The notes under the pieces were generated by a model that saw only the letters and a list, made by a program, of their open reading frames with translations, was not told the origin of the DNA and ran no database searches. Shown one piece after another: positions 59,056 to 64,000 of a stretch of 64,000 nucleotides of DNA. The stretch's first letter is position 1. The number at the start of each line of letters is the position of its first letter. Both the position numbers and the translations under genes were made by a program. The stretch comes from JAEDHM01 sp964368645 (GTDB taxonomy: Bacteria; Bacillota; Clostridia; Christensenellales; CAG-1252): NCBI GenBank assembly GCA_964368645.1, contig CAYJBY010000012.1, positions 1 to 64,000 on the forward strand, in the 5' to 3' direction.

Positions 59056-60056
59056 ATCAACCCCACAAAACCGGCGGAAATAACCATACCGATATTAAAG
59101 CCTTTTTTCTCGTCGCCCACAGGCATAGCGATACTTCCGTCCGTTTCCTTCGGCTCACTCAAAGCCAATCTAAAGCTCTCCATTACGCCCTTAAAACCGC
59201 GGATAGACGGCAGAGTTAGCTCCGCCCCGTCCTTTTTTGCGTTGCGCACGGCGGTCAGTCGGTTATAGCCTATCAGCAGGATAAGCAGTATCGCCGCACC
59301 GCCTAGGGCTATCGCCAAATACACTAATATTTCCAAAGGCTCGGCAAGAGCCTCGATACTATTAAGCGCGGCGGCAAAGCCTACGCTTTTTACCGTTAGC
59401 AATTCCAGCAGAATCGCAACGAAATTGTTGAGAAAGTGGAAAAGCATCGACACCCATACGCTTCTTGTAACCACCACCAGATACGCCATAACCGCACCGA
59501 TACAGAACTGATGAACCAGTTGAACCGCATTGGCGTGCATTAGGGCGAAAATCAACGCGGACAGGAATATGGCGCAAGCGTAACCCTTGCCCTTTAAGCC
59601 CTGCGTTAAGGTGCCCCTTACTAACAGCTCCTCGCCGAAAGCAGGCATTACGCACAAGCCGAAAAAGCCCAAGGCGAACGCTCCCCCTGTGGAAGTATAG
59701 TCCGCATAGGTGGGGGTATAAACGTAGCCGAGGTAGGATAAAAGCTTAACCGTTACCGACGCTAAGGGCGCGAATGCCGCCATCGCCGCCAAGGAAATGG
59801 GGATAATCAAGAGAAACTGTTTCACGGACGGGGGTGTTTTCAGCCCTGTCATTTTGAGAAAATCTATCTTGTAGAACTTTGAGCCTAAGACTGCCGCTAT
59901 TATAAATACCGCCTGTGAAAGAAAGGCGTAACACCACAAAAAAGTGTTATTGGGCAGATTAACCACGGACAAAATCAGCTGCAATATAAAGGTTGCGGCA
60001 TAGCCGATGAAGAAGATAACGCAACCGTTGTTGCTGTCCGCGCGAGGGAGCCTCAT
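59019..60056 (-). CDS. CPBP-family intramembrane protease (first copy)
   Basis: This 345-aa membrane protein has the full CPBP motif set: EELLVR (about 143-148), FALMH (about 171-175) and HFLNN (about 207-211), in a bundle of seven or eight helices. A cytoplasmic segment (about 260-315) with RNAKKDGAEL separates a last helix. Its ATG overlaps the walJ stop (ATGA), so translation is coupled. Possible roles are processing of membrane peptides or bacteriocin immunity-like protection, but nothing nearby decides this. Confidence 0.88.
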   Translation of the reverse strand: MRLPRADSNNGCVIFFIGYAATFILQLILSVVNLPNNTFLWCYAFLSQAVFIIAAVLGSKFYKIDFLKMTGLKTPPSVKQFLLIIPISLAAMAAFAPLASVTVKLLSYLGYVYTPTYADYTSTGGAFALGFFGLCVMPAFGEELLVRGTLTQGLKGKGYACAIFLSALIFALMHANAVQLVHQFCIGAVMAYLVVVTRSVWVSMLFHFLNNFVAILLELLTVKSVGFAAALNSIEALAEPLEILVYLAIALGGAAILLILLIGYNRLTAVRNAKKDGAELTLPSIRGFKGVMESFRLALSEPKETDGSIAMPVGDEKKGFNIGMVISAGFVGLIWLLNVITVWIS

Positions 60057-60847
60057 TTTATCTCGTGTACGGCGGTGCGCCGTCCCTGCAAGGCTATCTC
60101 TATCGTCACGTCCTCTCCTACCTTAATACCGTCTCCCGTGAGTCGGGCGCAAGCGGTCTGAAACGCCAAATCGGGCAAATTGTTCTCCTCGCTTAAATGC
60201 GCCAAAATCAACTGCCGCGTGCCGTTCTTGACCAGCTCGTCCGCCAAAGCCGCACTGGTATCGTTGGACAAATGCCCGAATTTTCCCATTATTCTCTGCT
60301 TAAGCGGATAGGGGTATCTGCCGTTTTTCAGCATTTTTTCGTCGTGATTGGACTCTAATATCACCAACTCACTGCCTAACGCGTTGCTCCTTACGTTGGG
60401 AGTCACGATACCGAGGTCGGTAACCGAGGTGATTTTTTTGCCGCCGCTTTCCACGGTGTAGCCCACAGGACAAGCCGCGTCGTGCATTGTGCGGAAGGGC
60501 TGAACAAAAAGACTGCCGAGCTTAAAACCGCTGTCAAAATCCGCTCTGGCAAAACGGCTGAAATTGGTCTTTAACCGCATATCCACCGCCGCCAAGGTCT
60601 TTTCGTGGGAAAAAACCGCCAAATCTGGTTGCTTGGAAGCAAGCGTTTGCAAGCCGCATATATGGTCGGTATGCTCGTGAGTTATCAGCACCGCGTTAAT
60701 ATCCATGACAGACGCGCCGATTTGCTCCAAGGCACCGCAAAGTTCCCTGTAGCTTTTACCGAAATCTATCAGTATCGAGGTGGTTCCGTCAGAAATATAT
60801 GTGCAGTTGCCCTTGCTTCCGCTCGTCAGTACGCATACCTTAGTCAT
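60053..60847 (-). CDS. walJ: WalJ/YycJ-type MBL-fold hydrolase
   Basis: This 264-aa protein has the beta-lactamase fold with LTSGSKGNCTYI at its N-terminus, the metal motif ITHEHTDHICGL (HxHxDH, about 58-63), SVTDLG with the bridging Asp, and ESNHDEKML (about 170). These features fit WalJ (YycJ), a conserved Bacillota protein, possibly a nuclease, usually next to the WalKR system. Here walK and walR are not adjacent. The ATG at 60847 lies 8 nt after a perfect -10 box and has no Shine-Dalgarno, predicting a leaderless message. First gene of a four-gene coupled operon. Confidence 0.92.
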   Translation of the reverse strand: MTKVCVLTSGSKGNCTYISDGTTSILIDFGKSYRELCGALEQIGASVMDINAVLITHEHTDHICGLQTLASKQPDLAVFSHEKTLAAVDMRLKTNFSRFARADFDSGFKLGSLFVQPFRTMHDAACPVGYTVESGGKKITSVTDLGIVTPNVRSNALGSELVILESNHDEKMLKNGRYPYPLKQRIMGKFGHLSNDTSAALADELVKNGTRQLILAHLSEENNLPDLAFQTACARLTGDGIKVGEDVTIEIALQGRRTAVHEIK

Positions 60848-60855
60848 AGTAATTA

Positions 60856-60884
60856 ATTATACCTTTTTATGCTTTCGCTGTCAA
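60856..60884 (-). promoter_or_regulatory. walJ operon promoter (predicts leaderless mRNA)
   Basis: On the minus strand perfect -35 TTGACA (60879-60884) and perfect -10 TATAAT (60856-60861), 17-nt spacer. Only 8 nt separate the -10 from the ATG, so the start site should coincide with the initiation codon. Confidence 0.85.
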
Positions 60885-60925
60885 GGAAAACCGCACCGCC
60901 GAACCTTACCCTACAATAACACGCT

Positions 60926-61015
60926 GTGGTTTTGCGGAGAACCCCAGACACCACCCCAGAATTGTCATTCTGAGGAACAATCTATTGTGACGAAGAATCT
61001 CGCATCTATGCGGAA
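60926..61015. repeat. Dispersed repeat, inverted copy
   Basis: Reverse complement of the family at 8163-8345: it reads (minus strand) CCGCATAGATGCGAGATTCTTC, CAGAATGACA, GGGGTTCTCCGCAAAA and GTGTTATTGT in the same order. It fills the gap between walJ and the sodium-pump genes. Confidence 0.75.
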
Positions 61016-61103
61016 GAAAAATAACGCTCGGACTATTTTTTATTCTTTACAATTAACTCGGTGGCATTCGACAAACAATTACCCGTACTTTGACGAAAAC
61101 CGC

Positions 61104-61132
61104 TTGCGGCAAATCGGGGTATGTAATATAAT
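61104..61132 (+). promoter_or_regulatory. Promoter of the sodium-pump genes
   Basis: -35 TTGCGG (61104-61109) and perfect -10 TATAAT (61127-61132), 17-nt spacer, 42 bp before the first gene. Confidence 0.65.
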
Positions 61133-61174
61133 ATATGGTATAAGTGGGAGTTTTTTCCACGTAACGAGGTGTGT

Positions 61175-61513
61175 ATGATAATCAGTTCTATTGGTAACCT
61201 GCCCGAATTAAGCGGATTATACGCTTTACTGGGCTTCGTACTGCTATTTGCCGTCCTTATCGGGGCGACTTTTTTAGTAAAAACCCTTTTGGCAAAGAGG
61301 AAACCGACGTCTGCCGAGCCTGTGGCGCCGACTGCCGCCGAGCCTATAGCCGAGGAGCCTGCACCCGGAAGAAGCGGCGATATGATTTTGTACAACGTAT
61401 CCGAACGGGAAGCCGCTATGGTAATGGCGATTGTTGCCGATGAGCTGGGCACCCCCATTAATCAGCTTGATTTTATTTCCATCAAAAAGAAGTGCGAGGA
61501 GGACTGCGAATAA
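61175..61513 (+). CDS. Sodium-pump decarboxylase gamma subunit (OadG family)
   Basis: This 112-aa protein has one N-terminal membrane helix (about 13-36, LYALLGFVLLFAVLIGATFLV), a Pro/Ala/Glu linker and a short acidic C-terminus. This matches the gamma subunits that hold oxaloacetate or methylmalonyl-CoA decarboxylase pumps together. I start it at the ATG at 61175 after GAGGT; a GTG two codons upstream is less likely. Its stop overlaps the start of the biotin carrier gene (TAATG). Substrate specificity depends on a carboxyltransferase alpha subunit that is not in the window. Confidence 0.82.
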   Translation: MIISSIGNLPELSGLYALLGFVLLFAVLIGATFLVKTLLAKRKPTSAEPVAPTAAEPIAEEPAPGRSGDMILYNVSEREAAMVMAIVADELGTPINQLDFISIKKKCEEDCE

Positions 61514-61911
61514 TGAAATACAACGTGCGTATTAACGACACAGTTTACGAGGTCGAAGTGGTAAAGGGCAACGCCCAGCTCCTTTCGGAGTACAAGGCGA
61601 TTAACGCCGAGCCTGCCAAGGATGCACCCAAGACTGCGGCACCTACGGTAGCGGCTCCTGTTGCCGCCGCGCCTGCCGCCGCGAACACGGCTGTCAACGG
61701 CAACGCGGTTACCGCGCCCCTCCCCGGCACAGTGGCAAAAATCCTAGTTACCGTCGGACAAAAAGTCAACGCCGGCGACGTGGTTGCCATTATCGAAGCG
61801 ATGAAAATGGAAAACGACATTACCGCCGCAACGGGCGGTACGGTTACGGCGATACCTGCCGTTAAGGGCGCACAGATTTCTGTCGGCGAGCCGATAGTCA
61901 TACTGGCTTAA
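61513..61911 (+). CDS. Biotin carboxyl carrier subunit
   Basis: This 132-aa protein carries the carboxyl group on biotin between the decarboxylase and the sodium pump. Residues about 65-132 form the biotinyl domain (APLPGTVAKILV through VGEPIVILA) with the EAMKME motif and the biotinylated Lys98. An Ala/Pro-rich flexible linker (about 33-62) precedes it, and residues 1-25 are the short beta segment typical of separate pump carriers. BirA (48339-49310) should be the ligase. It is translationally coupled to the gamma subunit. Confidence 0.93.
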   Translation: MKYNVRINDTVYEVEVVKGNAQLLSEYKAINAEPAKDAPKTAAPTVAAPVAAAPAAANTAVNGNAVTAPLPGTVAKILVTVGQKVNAGDVVAIIEAMKMENDITAATGGTVTAIPAVKGAQISVGEPIVILA

Positions 61912-61921
61912 GGGAGGCAAT

Positions 61922-63058
61922 ATGGAGGCTTTTTCCTTTTTAATCGACGGTGTGGCGCACGTAACCTGGGAACAGGTTATTATGTGGGGCGTTGGCGCGG
62001 TGCTTATTTACCTCGCCATTGCCAAAAAAATCGAGCCTGCACTGCTACTGCCGATGGGCTTCGGCGCAATTCTTATCAATCTGCCCTTCTCGGGCGCAAT
62101 GGGCGAGACGGGTATCGTACAATGGCTTTTCGACGTGGGTATCGACGCAAGCGAGGCTATGCCCTTACTGCTCTTTATCGGTATCGGCGCAATGATAGAT
62201 TTCGGACCTTTGCTTTCCAATCCCAAGCTGATTTTCTTCGGCGCGGCGGCACAGTTGGGTATTTTCATAACGATAATCCTCGCCGTCTGCTTCGGCTTTG
62301 ATTTGGCGGACGCGGCTTCTATCGGTATTATCGGCGCGGCGGACGGACCTACGTCAATACTGGTCGCCAACACCTTTAACAGTCACTACATAGGGGCTAT
62401 TGCCGTGGTTGCGTATTCGTATATGGCACTGGTTCCCATTATTCAGCCTGCGGTCATTAAGGCGGTTACCACCAAGAAGGAACGCCTTATTAAGATGGAG
62501 TACGCCCCTAAGGAAGTCAGCCGTCTTACCAAAATCCTTTTCCCGATTCTCGTTACCATTATCGCAGGACTTATCGCCCCCGATTCGGTTTCGCTGGTAG
62601 GTATGCTGATGTTCGGCAACCTGTTGAGGGAGTGCGGCGTGCTGGAATCCCTTTCCCAAACCGCGCAGACCGTCCTTACCAATATCATCACCCTTTTGCT
62701 TGGCATTACCATTGCCGCTTCTATGAAAGCCGAAAACTTCGTAACTCTCCAAACCCTCATCATTATGGCGTTGGGATTGTTCGCTTTCGTTTTCGACACG
62801 GTGGGCGGCGTTATGTTCGGCAAGCTGGTCAACCTTTTCCTGCCTGCCGGCAAAAAAATCAATCCTATGGTGGGTGCGGCAGGTATTTCCGCTTTCCCGA
62901 TGGCTTCCCGAGTCGTTCAAAAGCTCGGCGTCGAATCCGATCCCACCAACCACCTGCTTATGCACGCGGTCAGCGCGAACGTATCAGGGCAAATCGCTTC
63001 CGTTGTTGCCGGCGGTATTATCCTTTCGATAGTTCCCGGCATTCTGGCGGCACTGTAA
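61922..63058 (+). CDS. Sodium-translocating decarboxylase beta subunit (OadB/MmdB)
   Basis: This 378-aa integral membrane protein couples decarboxylation of carboxybiotin to Na+ export. It has about eleven helices and the family's signature segments: LLFIGIGAMIDFGPLLSNP, IIGAADGPTSI with the functional Asp (about 140), and GISAFPMASRVVQKLG with the conserved Ser/Arg (about 320-335). AGGGAGG precedes the ATG. Order gamma, carrier, beta, then an unknown two-helix protein, suggests one transcript. Without the alpha subunit I cannot choose among oxaloacetate, methylmalonyl-CoA and glutaconyl-CoA pumps. Confidence 0.94.
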   Translation: MEAFSFLIDGVAHVTWEQVIMWGVGAVLIYLAIAKKIEPALLLPMGFGAILINLPFSGAMGETGIVQWLFDVGIDASEAMPLLLFIGIGAMIDFGPLLSNPKLIFFGAAAQLGIFITIILAVCFGFDLADAASIGIIGAADGPTSILVANTFNSHYIGAIAVVAYSYMALVPIIQPAVIKAVTTKKERLIKMEYAPKEVSRLTKILFPILVTIIAGLIAPDSVSLVGMLMFGNLLRECGVLESLSQTAQTVLTNIITLLLGITIAASMKAENFVTLQTLIIMALGLFAFVFDTVGGVMFGKLVNLFLPAGKKINPMVGAAGISAFPMASRVVQKLGVESDPTNHLLMHAVSANVSGQIASVVAGGIILSIVPGILAAL

Positions 63059-63068
63059 GGAGGCGGCT

Positions 63069-63761
63069 ATGGATACGAAATTTAACGCAAAAAAGAGAAA
63101 ATTCGGCTGGAAAGAGATTATACTTTGTGCGGTTCTCGCCTTTGTTTTAATCATTTTCGTGGTGGTCTTCACAGGCAACACGGCAACCGTTAAGTTCGTC
63201 AGCGTAGGCGGCGAGTTCGACGCAGGCGAGGGCGCGTCTATTTACGATTACGACTACTACACCAAGGACAGCACCGAGGCTACTACCCAAAAATATCACG
63301 AGGTTCTTACCAAAAAGTTCCGTATCAGCTCGGTAGCCACCCTGCCCGAAACAGAACGCGAGGGCTACGTTTTCGACGGGTGGTTCTTTGGCTCTACCGA
63401 TGAAAACGGCAACGTGATTTACGGCGAGGAGTTTTCCGCAAAGGCGGTCAAAAATCTGGCAAAGGATTCCGAAACCACGGTTTACGCCAAGTGGTCCATT
63501 GAAGACGAGGGCAAAACCATAACCCGTAAGGCTTCCATTTTGGCGGCGCTCGACATTACCTGGAAGGGTATGCTGGGTATCTTCACCGTTATAACCATCA
63601 TCTTCCTGTGTATCGTCGGGCTTAACCTTTTAACTCGCAAAATGGCGGACAGAAAACAGGCTAAACTCAAGGCGGAAGCCGAGCAAGCGGCATCGGAACA
63701 GCAAGCAAGCGAACAAGCGGCAAGCGAGAAAACGGCACCCGACCAAGAAGAAAAGAAATAA
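63069..63761 (+). CDS. Two-helix membrane protein with InlB-type repeat
   Basis: I do not recognise this 230-aa protein as a whole. It has a basic N-terminus, a helix at about 17-35, an extracytoplasmic domain (about 36-160) and a second helix (about 165-187). A cytoplasmic Ala/Glu/Gln/Ser-rich tail with ASEQ repeats follows. The outer domain contains EREGYVFDGWFFGS...ETTVYAKW, the pattern of InlB B-repeats (Listeria-Bacteroides repeat). The second helix and its KxxxxKAKL flank resemble an OadG-type anchor. It follows the beta subunit by 10 nt with AAGGAGG, so it may be an accessory of the sodium pump. Confidence 0.75.
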   Translation: MDTKFNAKKRKFGWKEIILCAVLAFVLIIFVVVFTGNTATVKFVSVGGEFDAGEGASIYDYDYYTKDSTEATTQKYHEVLTKKFRISSVATLPETEREGYVFDGWFFGSTDENGNVIYGEEFSAKAVKNLAKDSETTVYAKWSIEDEGKTITRKASILAALDITWKGMLGIFTVITIIFLCIVGLNLLTRKMADRKQAKLKAEAEQAASEQQASEQAASEKTAPDQEEKK

Positions 63762-63934
63762 CACCCGACTTGTCATTCTGAACGAGCGTTTAGCTGTCTT
63801 GTAAAACGGTTGTTCTTCAAAACGACACGGCTTAAAATAACGACTATTGAAAACAGCTTTTTTGTAATAACGGTTATTATAATAAAGCGATTATTAATAA
63901 AATGTGACTTTAATAAAGACGACTATTAAATATG

Positions 63935-63964
63935 AAAGGGACGGGTTTTCCGCCCCTTTTTACT
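63935..63964 (+). terminator. Terminator after the sodium-pump genes
   Basis: AAAGGGACGGG-TTTT-CCGCCCCTTTTT, a near copy of the hairpin at 8361-8390. 63762-63934 holds only a fragment of the dispersed repeat and AT-rich sequence. Confidence 0.75.
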
Positions 63965-63988
63965 GTCTTAAAAATTTAGAATAATGTA

Positions 63989-64000
63989 CCGCATAAATGC
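63989..64000. repeat. Start of another dispersed repeat copy
   Basis: TACCGCATAAATGC at the window end matches the first bases of the repeat at 8163; the rest is beyond the window. Confidence 0.6.

Overview
The window reads as chromosome from an anaerobic, probably gut-dwelling Bacillota (Clostridia-like) bacterium. The grounds are cis-regulatory style (strong AGGAGG-type ribosome sites, sigma-A promoters with 17-18 nt spacers, intrinsic terminators, a lysine riboswitch, a BirA box), lipoproteins without outer-membrane genes, the walJ-rlmH neighbourhood, B. subtilis-like tRNAs, and anaerobe genes (superoxide reductase, FeoAB, Tup tungstate uptake, sodium-pump decarboxylase subunits). Two runs of exactly 100 N (46138-46237, 48157-48256) show a scaffolded draft assembly; both sit inside tandem repeats.

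Layout. 1-0.5 kb: tRNA operon (fMet, Met, Glu, Val; minus). 0.7-4.4 kb: superoxide reductase, an MMPL/RND exporter and a divergent TetR regulator. 4.5-8 kb: orphan OmpR-type response regulator and a GH2 beta-mannosidase. 8-12 kb: dispersed repeat, feoAB and a divergent TetR regulator. 12-26 kb: a duplicated intergenic block, tRNA-Ala, and two giant surface lipoproteins (1659 and 2118 aa) with Cys-rich modules, separated by an AT-rich acquired island (serine-recombinase remnant plus CAT-like acetyltransferase). 26-31 kb: frameshifted Pr6Pr membrane protein, FAD oxidoreductase-DUF1667 pair, MBL hydrolase, methyltransferase. 32-36 kb: trkAH potassium uptake and an esterase. 36-43 kb: one very large cyclic-di-GMP signalling gene cut in two by an in-frame TAA. 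43-46 kb: tupABC behind a promoter-operator and a candidate Moco/Tuco riboswitch. 46-50.5 kb: polysaccharide deacetylase, birA, and bioY carrying a repeat-derived tail. 50.5-57 kb: DUF3842 protein, uridine-kinase-like protein, lysine-riboswitch-controlled NhaC-type transporter, intracellular LRR protein, EamA protein. 57.5-61 kb: a translationally coupled walJ-CPBP-CPBP-rlmH operon from a promoter that predicts a leaderless mRNA. 61-64 kb: sodium-pump decarboxylase gamma, biotin-carrier and beta subunits plus an unusual two-helix protein.

How it fits together. Biotin uptake (BioY) and ligation (BirA) would serve the biotin carrier of the sodium pump. Feo, Tup and Trk supply iron, tungstate and potassium. 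Beta-mannosidase, the deacetylase and the surface lipoproteins point to a glycan-rich habitat. A recurring oddity is that many intergenic gaps hold short degenerate tandem repeats, different at each locus, and one such repeat appears to have been captured as an in-frame tail of BioY.
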